A stretch of DNA of 5,155 nucleotides from Rubrivivax sp. (GTDB lineage: Bacteria; Pseudomonadota; Gammaproteobacteria; Burkholderiales; Burkholderiaceae), in NCBI GenBank assembly GCA_004211235.1, contig SEEY01000336.1:1-5155 (forward strand), written 5' to 3'. The position numbers were made by a program, and so were the translations under genes. The notes under the pieces are model-generated. The model was not told the origin of the DNA. It did no database searches and was given only the letters and a program-made list of their open reading frames with translations. Shown here piece after piece: positions 1-5,155 of this stretch (position 1 is its first letter; each line of letters starts with the position of its first letter).

Positions 1-21
1 GACACACCGAGCGACGACTGA
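1..21 (+). CDS. 3' end of an unidentified upstream gene (last six codons)
   Basis: Reading frame 1 from the left edge gives D-T-P-S-D-D and then a TGA at 19-21. The A of that stop is also the A of the ATG that opens the SMC-like gene (TGATG arrangement). The same 1-nt TGATG overlap joins the next two genes, which supports this being the true end of a cistron in the same operon. Six residues are too few to identify a family. From the order jetA-jetB-jetC-jetD in known Wadjet operons, a KITE-type (JetB/MukE-like) or kleisin-type (JetA/MukF-like) subunit is the expected product, but this is inference from neighbours only. Confidence 0.55.
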   Translation, partial: DTPSDD

Positions 22-2837
22 TGTTCCACCTGCAAACTCTGGAACTGCTGCACTGGGACTACTGCCAGCGCGTGACGCTGCCGCTGGACGGCAACATCAT
101 CACCATCGCCGGGCCGAACGGCTCAGGCAAGACGACGCTGCTGGATGCGCTGCGCACGCTGCTCGGCCTGGAGTGCTCGGGCGGCCGGACCTTTCGCACC
201 TATGCCCGCCACGCCAATGCCGAGACGGCCTGGCTGCGCGCGCTGGTGGACAACCGGCCGCGCGGCCGGCAGAACAGCAGCCGGCCCTTCGCCAGCTCGC
301 TGGTCTACACCGACCAGGTGACGCTGGCCTGCCGCATCGAGCGCCAGGGCGGCGACTGGGTGCGCCGCTACCTCATCGTCGAAGGTGTGGCCGAGATCGA
401 GCAGCTGGCCGAAAAGGGCGAGCGCGAATGGCTGGGCATCGAGGCCTGGCGCAAGCGCCTGGAGGCGGCCGGCCTGACGCGCGCCATCGGCCGCGTGCTG
501 GCGCTGGAGCAGGGCCAGACCGACCGGCTTTGCGAGCTGTCGCCCAAGGAACTGTTGCGCCTGGTGTTCGAGGTGTTCGGTGACCAGGAGGTGCTGGACC
601 GTTACGAGCAGGCACGCGGCCATCAGCAGCAGCTCGGCCGCGAAGTGCAGGTCGCTGAGGGGGAGCTGGCGCGCACCCAGGCCCAGCTCGCCGAGCTGGC
701 CAACCGCGTCAACAGCCACCGGCAATGGCAGCTCAAGGTGCAGGCGCGCGAGCGCCTGGCCACCGAGGTGCTGCCCGTCATGCAGTGGAGCGAGGCGCGC
801 GACAAGCTCGCCCGCGAGGGCCGCGAGCTGCACCGCGCGCGGCTGTTCGCGTCGGCCGATGGACGCGCGCTGTCGGCCCGGCGGGCGGGGCTGCACCAGC
901 TCTTCGCCGAGCATGAGGCCACCAAGGCCCGGCTGGTGGCGCTGGAGACGGAACGGCGCGATGCCCGCGCCGCGCTCGATGCGGCACGCGACGCCGAGAA
1001 GCTGGTCGAGCAGACCGTGAAGCGCGAGGACGAACTGCGCGCGCTGGCCGACGTCGAAGCCGATGCCGCCGCGCTGGCCGCGCGCACGCAGCAGCTCGCC
1101 GCCGACAAGGCGAAGCTGGCCGGCGACTACACCCGCGCCGACGACAAGCTGCGCCATGTGCAGGGCCTGCTCGCCGAGCTGAAGGGCAAGCGCCTGCCGC
1201 CGCCGCCCGCCGAGGTGGCGCCGCTGCGCCGAGCGCTGGACGACGCCGGCATCGCCCATCACGTCGTGGCCGACAGCATCGACATCGCCGACGAGCGCTG
1301 GCGCGAGGCGGCCGAGGGCGTGCTGCGCGGCTCACGCTGGGTGGTGGTGCTCAAGACGCGCAGCGACGAGGCGCGCGCCTTCGCCATTGCCGCGCGGCTG
1401 AAGTACCGGCACTACGTCGTCTCGGATGCCGCGCCCGTGCCTCTGGCCCGGCCCGGCTCGCTGCTGGCGGCGCTCAAGGTCAGCGCGCCGCTGCCCACCT
1501 GGCTGGCCCGCCAGCTCGACGGCATCCGCTGCGTGGCGAGCACCGAGGAAGGCGCGGGCGGTGGCGGCGAATGGATCACGCCCGACGCCTACTACCGCGA
1601 TGGCCGCGGCGGGCGCAGCGTCGCCATTCCGGCGTCCGACCACCAGTTCGGCGCCAATGCCGTCGCCGGCCGGCGCGCCTCGCTGGAGGCCGAGCTGGCC
1701 CGCATCGACACCGAGCTGACCCGTGTGGCCAAGGCGCAGGCCGAGGTCGACCGCCAGCTCAAGGACGCGCAGCGCGCCGCGCAGGGCCACAAGGCCGCGA
1801 TGGAGCTGGGCGAGCGCGCGGACGAGTTCGCCGAAAGCCGTGCGCGGTTGCCTGCACTCAAGCAGGCGCGGGCCGAAGCCGCCACCCGCTGGCAGACCGT
1901 CGAGGCCGAGCACGACCGGCTGCTCAAGGCCTCCGGCGTGCACGAGCAGAACTACGAGCGGGCGCAGCGTGAGCTGGCCGAAGGCGAGGAGCGCATGGCC
2001 CGCACGGCGCGTGAACACGGCGGCCGGGCCAAGGCGCTGCGCGACGCCTCCCGTGCGTCGCGCGAGGCGGGGGCGAAGTTCCCGCCGCGCTGGGTCACGC
2101 CGATCGCGCTGGGCGCCCTGCGCAACGAGTTCGAGAACGCCCGCCAGGCGGAGATCCGCGCCCACCATGTCGACCAGGAGCTGGAGAAGGGTGTGTGGGA
2201 GACCGACGCCAGCGTCGTCGACCGCCACACGCGCATGGAGATGCAGGTGCGCGATCAGGATGCGCAGCTCAGCGACCGGCGCGCCAGCAACGCGCTGGCG
2301 TCCACCGCGGCCAGCAATGCGCGCGAGCGCTACATCGACGTGCTGCGCGCCACCGTGCGCCGCTACAAGAAGAACGTCGCCGAGCTGGGCGAGCTGGCCG
2401 GCGTGGCGGCCGAGGCCGTGCTGCCGCACCTGGACAACGACGACACCGTGCTGGCCCAGGCCGGGCTGCAGGTGAAGTTCAACTTCGACGGCAAGGGCGA
2501 GGTCGGCCTGAACGACGGCGAGGCTTCGGGCGGCCAGCAGGTGCTGAAGAGCCTGATCCTGCTGGTGGGTCTGATGAAGGACGACGAGACGGCCGGCGGC
2601 TTCGTCTTCATCGACGAGCCGTTCGCCCACCTGGACGTGCGCAACATCCAGCTCGTCGGCCACTTCCTGCGCAGCACGCGTGCCCAGTACCTGCTGACGA
2701 CGCCGATCACGCACAACGTCGAGGTCTTCGAGCCCAGCGACATCACGCTGGTGACGAGCAAGAAGCCGCGCGGCGAGCGCTGGGCGCCGCCGATTGCGGT
2801 GCTGGCGCGGCGGCCGGAGGTCAGCGAGTACGCCTGA
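21..2837 (+). CDS. SMC-like ATPase, Wadjet JetC-like / condensin family
   Basis: This 938-residue protein is organised like an SMC ATPase. The N-terminal head has a Walker A GPNGSGKT at residues 31-38 and a Q-loop-like EQGQ at 163-166, followed by SPKELLRLVFEVFGD (174-188), typical of the head-to-coil junction in SMC/Rad50 proteins. Charged, Ala/Leu/Glu-rich coiled-coil arms span roughly 195-385 and 550-780. Between them lies a globular region (about 388-548) with a Pro-rich entry, W427...E432 before a hydrophobic VVVL strand, and a glycine loop at 511-516; the W-x4-E pattern recalls the hinge region of JetC-type proteins. The C-terminal head has the ABC signature ASGGQQ (835-840), Walker B FVFIDE (861-866), D-loop HLD (870-872) and switch His 898. 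All ATPase motifs are intact, so an active, dimerising ATPase is expected, probably extruding DNA loops and loading the downstream nuclease. It is shorter than MukB (about 1,490 aa) or typical JetC (about 1,100 aa). Its DEPFAHLD is closer to Rad50/SbcC-like ABC proteins than to the MukB style. Start: ATG overlapping the upstream stop, with no clear Shine-Dalgarno sequence, so coupled translation is likely. A chromosomal repair ATPase of Rad50 type is the main alternative, but the JetD-like neighbour favours a Wadjet-like role. Confidence 0.88.
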   Translation: MFHLQTLELLHWDYCQRVTLPLDGNIITIAGPNGSGKTTLLDALRTLLGLECSGGRTFRTYARHANAETAWLRALVDNRPRGRQNSSRPFASSLVYTDQVTLACRIERQGGDWVRRYLIVEGVAEIEQLAEKGEREWLGIEAWRKRLEAAGLTRAIGRVLALEQGQTDRLCELSPKELLRLVFEVFGDQEVLDRYEQARGHQQQLGREVQVAEGELARTQAQLAELANRVNSHRQWQLKVQARERLATEVLPVMQWSEARDKLAREGRELHRARLFASADGRALSARRAGLHQLFAEHEATKARLVALETERRDARAALDAARDAEKLVEQTVKREDELRALADVEADAAALAARTQQLAADKAKLAGDYTRADDKLRHVQGLLAELKGKRLPPPPAEVAPLRRALDDAGIAHHVVADSIDIADERWREAAEGVLRGSRWVVVLKTRSDEARAFAIAARLKYRHYVVSDAAPVPLARPGSLLAALKVSAPLPTWLARQLDGIRCVASTEEGAGGGGEWITPDAYYRDGRGGRSVAIPASDHQFGANAVAGRRASLEAELARIDTELTRVAKAQAEVDRQLKDAQRAAQGHKAAMELGERADEFAESRARLPALKQARAEAATRWQTVEAEHDRLLKASGVHEQNYERAQRELAEGEERMARTAREHGGRAKALRDASRASREAGAKFPPRWVTPIALGALRNEFENARQAEIRAHHVDQELEKGVWETDASVVDRHTRMEMQVRDQDAQLSDRRASNALASTAASNARERYIDVLRATVRRYKKNVAELGELAGVAAEAVLPHLDNDDTVLAQAGLQVKFNFDGKGEVGLNDGEASGGQQVLKSLILLVGLMKDDETAGGFVFIDEPFAHLDVRNIQLVGHFLRSTRAQYLLTTPITHNVEVFEPSDITLVTSKKPRGERWAPPIAVLARRPEVSEYA

Positions 2838-4009
2838 TGGACTGGCGCGTGCGCTCCGGTGACCGCTCCCGCCAGGAGCTGGAGGCGACCGCGCCGCGCT
2901 GGCCCGGCACGCTGCCGCGCCTGGACGCGGACGAGTTGCCGCTGCTGGCCGACTGGCTGCGCGGCAGCGCCGCGGCACGCAAGTGGCAGAACCTGCTCGA
3001 AGCGGCCGGCCCGGCGCGCATCGAGCTGGCGCACCGCCTGTCCGACCTGGCGTTGAAGGCGGGCCTGTGCACGCGCCGCGAGCGCTTCGAGCACGGCCGC
3101 TGGCGCCCGGTCGAGCTGTGCTGGGTGGAGCTGGAAGCGCTGCAGTCCGCACTCGGCCTGCCCACGCGCGGCGACCGCGACGCCCGCCTTGTGGCGCTGG
3201 CCGCGCGGCTGGAGGCGTTGATGGCGGATGCGCTCGTGGGCGAGGCGGCCCAGGCGCTCGCCGAGTCGCGCATGGCCACGGCCTCGGCCGAAGCGCGTGC
3301 AGCGCTGCTTGAAGCGCTCGTCGACTGGGTGGCCGCCGGGGAGGCCGGCCTGCGCCGTGACTTCGCGCTGCGGCTGGGTCACACCAAGGCCATCGGCGAT
3401 GGCGAATGGCAGTGGCTGGAGCGGCACTTCGACCTGCCGGCGCTGGGCATCGGCGCGTTCGCGGCGACGCTGACGCTGAGCGGAGCGCTGCAGTTCGAAT
3501 GGGCCGGAAACAAGCGCGTCGACCTCGGCGCACTGGCCTTCGCGACGCTGCCGGTGGCGTCGCTGCTGGCCGTGCAGCGCGTGTCGCAAGCGCCGGCGCG
3601 CTGGTGGCTGATCGAGAACCGCGCCAGCTTCGAGAAGCAGGCTGCGCGGCGTGCGCCGGGCGACCTGCTGGTGTGGATCGCCGGCCGGCCGACGCGGGCC
3701 TGGTGCGAGGCGATGCGGCACCTGATCGGCCTGGCGCCGGCACCGGCCGCGGTCAGCGCCGATGCCGACCCGGCCGGCATCGAGATCGCGCTGACGGCCG
3801 CTGCGCCCTGGCAGGAAGCCAGCCTCGACTGGACAGCGGTGGCGATGGAGACCCACCGGCTCGACCGTCCGGGCCTGCTGCCGCTGGGCCGCTACGACCG
3901 CGGCGTGCTGGAGCGCCTCGCGGGCCGCGAGCTGCCGCCGGCCCTGGCGGCGCTGCGCGATGCACTGGCCGAACGCGGCGTGAAGGCCGAGCAGGAGGGC
4001 TGGCTGTGA
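2837..4009 (+). CDS. JetD-like DUF2220 Toprim-fold nuclease subunit
   Basis: This 390-residue protein has a helical N-terminal half (about 1-175) of no clear family and a C-terminal half resembling DUF2220, the domain of the Wadjet nuclease JetD. Supporting marks in order are: an R-x-G-H-T-K segment (K184) where the family usually has FGDSK; a strand-rich stretch LTLSGAL; a hydrophobic strand ending in WLIENRASF (acidic E260) matching the family's 'vENxxtF'; a D-A-D-P-A-G motif (D309, D311, G314) matching 'GDxDpxG'; and a terminal A-E-Q-E (E385, Q386, E387) matching the conserved 'EQE' at the family's C-terminus. Glu plus DxD is the metal-binding set of Toprim/Topo VI-A-like cleavage domains, so the catalytic site appears complete. 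The length is normal for JetD. The known role is cleaving plasmid DNA after the SMC complex senses small circular topology. The ATG overlaps the ATPase stop by 1 nt; a GGAGGT at 2816-2821 is rather far upstream, so reinitiation is likely. The N-terminal half would have to match DUF3322 for a full JetD call, which I could not confirm by eye. Confidence 0.8.
   Translation: MDWRVRSGDRSRQELEATAPRWPGTLPRLDADELPLLADWLRGSAAARKWQNLLEAAGPARIELAHRLSDLALKAGLCTRRERFEHGRWRPVELCWVELEALQSALGLPTRGDRDARLVALAARLEALMADALVGEAAQALAESRMATASAEARAALLEALVDWVAAGEAGLRRDFALRLGHTKAIGDGEWQWLERHFDLPALGIGAFAATLTLSGALQFEWAGNKRVDLGALAFATLPVASLLAVQRVSQAPARWWLIENRASFEKQAARRAPGDLLVWIAGRPTRAWCEAMRHLIGLAPAPAAVSADADPAGIEIALTAAAPWQEASLDWTAVAMETHRLDRPGLLPLGRYDRGVLERLAGRELPPALAALRDALAERGVKAEQEGWL
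3993..3999 (+). promoter_or_regulatory. Shine-Dalgarno site for the thioesterase GTG start
   Basis: AGGAGGG lies 6 nt upstream of the GTG at 4006 and decides that start for the thioesterase gene. It sits inside the last codons of the JetD-like gene, where the same bases encode part of the conserved E-Q-E-G tail. Confidence 0.7.
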
Positions 4010-4449
4010 CCGATTGGGACCTGCCAACGCCGTTCACGCTGGCGCTGTCACCAGTGGCGAGCGACATCGACGGGCTGGGCCACACCAACAACGCCGTCTA
4101 CGTGCAGTGGTGCGAGCAGGCCGGCTGGGCGCATTCCGAGGCGCTGGGCCTCTCGCTTGCCGACTACCGGCGGCTCGACCGTGCGATGGCCATCCGCGAA
4201 GGGCACTACGACTATCTGCTGCCGTCCTTCGAAGGCGAGGCGCTGCTGCTGGGCACCTGGCTGACGGCCAGCGACGGCAGGCTGACGATGGAGCGGCGCT
4301 TCCAGCTGCGCCGGGTCAGCGACGGCGCGACGCTGGTGCGAGGACGCTGGCTGCTGGTCTGCATCGAGATCGCCAGCGGCCGGCCCAAGCGCATGCCGCC
4401 GGAGTTCCTGAGTGCCTATGAATCGGCGCTGGTCAACAAGCCCGGCTGA
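4006..4449 (+). CDS. Hotdog-fold acyl-CoA thioesterase (4HBT/YbgC-FadM type)
   Basis: This 147-residue protein fits the single-domain 4HBT hotdog thioesterase family, whose members hydrolyse acyl-CoA (or acyl-ACP) thioesters to free acid and CoA, usually as cytoplasmic tetramers. The diagnostic segment is S-D-I-D-G-L-G-H-T-N-N-A-V-Y at residues 19-32; D22 aligns with the catalytic Asp of the D-x-D motif in 4-hydroxybenzoyl-CoA thioesterase. It leads into the long hotdog helix (about 28-45). The remainder alternates into strands (for example around 80-120), as expected for the five-stranded sheet. The reading frame is open far upstream, but GTG 4006 is chosen because AGGAGGG precedes it by 6 nt and it forms a GTGA overlap with the preceding stop. 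It is thus translationally coupled to the nuclease gene, although no thioesterase belongs to known Wadjet systems, so it may be a co-transcribed housekeeping gene. The substrate cannot be deduced. Its stop codon touches the operator of the next operon. Confidence 0.88.
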   Translation: MTDWDLPTPFTLALSPVASDIDGLGHTNNAVYVQWCEQAGWAHSEALGLSLADYRRLDRAMAIREGHYDYLLPSFEGEALLLGTWLTASDGRLTMERRFQLRRVSDGATLVRGRWLLVCIEIASGRPKRMPPEFLSAYESALVNKPG

Positions 4450-4476
4450 TATACGTTTCGTATACGTCGCGTATAT
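4449..4476. promoter_or_regulatory. Nested palindromic operator upstream of the ParD-like gene
   Basis: The 28-bp block is symmetric about 4462/4463. The outer arms are ATATACG (4449-4455) and CGTATAT (4470-4476), the central palindrome is CGTATACG (4459-4466), and only the two 3-nt spacers (TTT, TCG) break the symmetry. It can also be read as two overlapping dyads, ATACG-TTT-CGTAT (4451-4463) and ATACG-TCG-CGTAT (4462-4474), with centres 11 bp (about one helical turn) apart. This pattern suits cooperative binding of two ribbon-helix-helix dimers, and the next gene encodes such a protein, so autorepression is inferred. The AT-richness stands out sharply from the surrounding sequence. Confidence 0.75.
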
Positions 4477-4485
4477 AGTCGCGAC
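4472..4485 (+). promoter_or_regulatory. -10 region for the parD-like/map operon, probably leaderless
   Basis: TATAGT at 4474-4479 (or the overlapping TATATA at 4472-4477) is a good sigma-70 type -10 hexamer. With the usual 6-nt gap from TATAGT, transcription would start at A4486, the first base of the ATG. No recognisable -35 hexamer is present at 16-18 bp spacing, so the promoter is weak or helped by other contacts. It overlaps the right arm of the operator, so operator binding would occlude it. The bases before the ATG form an 8-bp palindrome GTCGCGAC (4478-4485) and contain no Shine-Dalgarno sequence. Confidence 0.55.
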
Positions 4486-4746
4486 ATGGGAATCGTCAAA
4501 ATCTCCGACCCGATGCATGAGAGCCTGCGCATTGCCAGCCAGGCGCTGTCGCGCTCCATCAACGCGCAGGCCGAGCACTGGATGCGCATCGGCATGCTGG
4601 CCGAACTGCACCCGCAGCTGAGCCACAGCGACATCTGCCAGCTGTTGATCCGCGCCGAGCAGGAGGGCGGGCTGGACCTGGCGCGCCTGGCCGGCTGGGC
4701 CCAGCCTGCCAAGGCCAAGTCGAATGTCAAAGGGGGGCGCCTATGA
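4486..4746 (+). CDS. ParD-like antitoxin / ribbon-helix-helix regulator
   Basis: This 86-residue protein matches the 'ParD-like antitoxin' family (Pfam ParD_like type). The start G-I-V-K-I-S-D is the DNA-contacting beta strand, and the helices H-E-S-L-R-I-A-S-Q-A-L (about 11-21) and S-I-N-A-Q-A-E-H-W-M-R-I-G (about 24-36) complete the ribbon-helix-helix fold. The latter half is polar and helical (about 40-75), ending in a Lys-rich tail. In classical modules such proteins bind their own operator as dimers and neutralise a ParE/RelE toxin through the C-terminal part. Here no toxin gene follows: the next gene, overlapping by ATGA, is map. ATG 4486 is the only start possible upstream of residue 10, because the in-frame codons back to the TGA at 4447-4449 include no start codon. 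No Shine-Dalgarno sequence precedes it, consistent with a leaderless message. A nested palindrome directly upstream is its likely binding site. Its activity as an antitoxin is unproven; a plain transcriptional regulator is equally likely. Confidence 0.85.
   Translation: MGIVKISDPMHESLRIASQALSRSINAQAEHWMRIGMLAELHPQLSHSDICQLLIRAEQEGGLDLARLAGWAQPAKAKSNVKGGRL
4730..4737 (+). promoter_or_regulatory. Strong Shine-Dalgarno site for map
   Basis: AAGGGGGG ends 5 nt before the ATG at 4743. Unlike the leaderless-looking antitoxin start, map has a strong ribosome binding site of its own inside the last codons of the parD-like gene, so it could be translated more efficiently than, and partly independently of, the upstream cistron. 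Confidence 0.65.
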
Positions 4747-5155
4747 AGAGCCTCAAGCTGCGCAGCCCGGAGGAAGTCGCCAAGGCGCGCAAGGCGGGCC
4801 ACCTGATCGCCGAGGTGCTGGCCATGCTGAAGCCGCACGTCGTGCCCGGTGTGACGACCGAGGAGCTGGACGACATCTGCCGGGACTACATCGTCAACAC
4901 GCTGAAGTGCGTTCCGTCCAACGTCGGCTATCACGGCTTCCCCAAGACGGCCTGCATCTCGCCCAACCACGTCGTCTGCCACGGCATTCCGTCGAAGGAC
5001 AAGCGGCTGAAGAAGGGCGACATCGTCAACGTGGACGTGACGCTGACGACGCCCGACGGCTGGTTCGGCGACAGCAGCCGCATGTTCATCGTCGGCGAGA
5101 CCAACGTGCTGGCGCGCCGGCTCGTCACGACCACCTACGAGGCCCTGCGCGCCGG
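4743..5155 (+). CDS. map: Methionine aminopeptidase type I (truncated by window edge)
   Basis: An open frame from ATG 4743 gives 137 codons plus 2 nt before the right edge; a whole enzyme has about 260 residues, so roughly the N-terminal half is present. It closely follows E. coli Map throughout. Visible marks are G-Y-H-G-F-P (62-67), N-H-V-V-C-H-G-I-P with H80 equivalent to E. coli His79, G-D-I-V-N-V-D with metal ligand D98 (E. coli Asp97), and G-D-S-S-R-M-F with metal ligand D110 (E. coli Asp108; one residue inserted in the D98-D110 loop). The remaining ligands (His and two Glu) lie beyond the window. The enzyme removes the initiator methionine from nascent proteins with small second residues, using two divalent metal ions, in the cytoplasm at the ribosome. 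No N-terminal SEC-C or zinc-binding extension is present. It is co-translated with the ParD-like gene (ATGA overlap, strong AAGGGGGG site), so its supply may be controlled by that regulator. The usual bacterial map stands near rpsB-tsf, so this may be a second copy. Confidence 0.95.
   Translation, partial: MKSLKLRSPEEVAKARKAGHLIAEVLAMLKPHVVPGVTTEELDDICRDYIVNTLKCVPSNVGYHGFPKTACISPNHVVCHGIPSKDKRLKKGDIVNVDVTLTTPDGWFGDSSRMFIVGETNVLARRLVTTTYEALRA

Noticed and set aside
123..1262. 379-residue minus-strand open frame opposite the ATPase N-terminal half
   Set aside because: Composition (Leu/Ala/Gln/Arg repeats) reflects the complement of the coiled-coil codons; no domain or ribosome site.
2195..2836. 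In-frame N-terminal extension of the nuclease gene from 2195
   Set aside because: It is out of frame with the conserved ATPase head motifs and is Arg-rich junk; ATG 2837 with the TGATG junction is the sensible start.
21..2837. Housekeeping chromosomal SMC or MukB
   Set aside because: Too short for either, no scpA/scpB or mukEF in view, and directly followed by a JetD-like gene.
1332..3743. 803-residue open frame on the minus strand, and another from 2363 to 4027
   Set aside because: Translations are low-complexity Arg/Ala/Pro/Gly-rich, span gene boundaries on the plus strand and show no family motif; they are antisense shadows common in 70% GC DNA.
3406..4005. In-frame N-terminal extension of the thioesterase from 3406
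   Set aside because: It overlaps the conserved nuclease motifs in another frame, and the family length and AGGAGGG site fit the GTG at 4006.
4449..4485. Factor-independent terminator between the two operons
   Set aside because: The dyads are AT-rich with no GC stem followed by a T tract; an operator reading fits better.
4412..4621. 69-residue plus-strand frame crossing the operator
   Set aside because: It overlaps the thioesterase end and ParD-like gene in another frame, with no recognisable content.
4416..4982. Minus-strand frame opposite ParD-like/map that might be a hidden toxin
   Set aside because: No ParE/RelE or PIN features; composition matches a complement shadow of two well-supported genes.

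Overview
The window is about 70% GC and is coding-dense, with every supported gene on the plus strand. GC content, codon use and the type of the downstream genes suggest a betaproteobacterium, probably of the Burkholderiales (Rubrivivax/Leptothrix-like); this placement is inference, since no rRNA or other marker is present.

Region 1 (1-4449) is one tightly coupled gene string. It starts with the last six codons of an unknown upstream gene, which overlaps the next start by 1 nt. Next comes a 938-residue SMC-like ATPase with a Walker A site, a Q-loop-like segment, two coiled-coil arms, a central globular hinge-like region, and a signature/Walker B/D-loop head. A 390-residue protein follows, again with a 1-nt overlap, whose C-terminal half matches the DUF2220/JetD Toprim-like nuclease family. 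A 147-residue hotdog-fold thioesterase starts at a GTG overlapping that gene by 4 nt. An SMC-like ATPase directly followed by a JetD-like nuclease is the core of Wadjet/MksBEFG-type plasmid-defence condensins, where the nuclease cuts circular DNA after loop extrusion. The ATPase head (FIDEPFAHLD) is unlike the Walker B region I associate with MukB/JetC, so this looks like a divergent Wadjet-like system. Its kleisin/KITE partners (JetA/JetB equivalents), if any, should lie just upstream of the window.

Region 2 (4449-4485) is a 37-bp AT-rich island. It carries a nested, symmetric operator of two overlapping dyads and a -10 box placed so that transcription would start at, or next to, the A of the following ATG.

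Region 3 (4486-5155) is a second short operon. A ParD-like ribbon-helix-helix antitoxin homologue overlaps by ATGA a type I methionine aminopeptidase gene (map), which runs off the right edge. No ParE/RelE-type toxin is present, and map sits where the toxin would be expected. The natural reading is an autoregulated DNA-binding protein controlling an extra or conditional map copy. No RNA genes, insertion sequences, CRISPR arrays or factor-independent terminators were seen, and there is no gene-free stretch above 37 bp.
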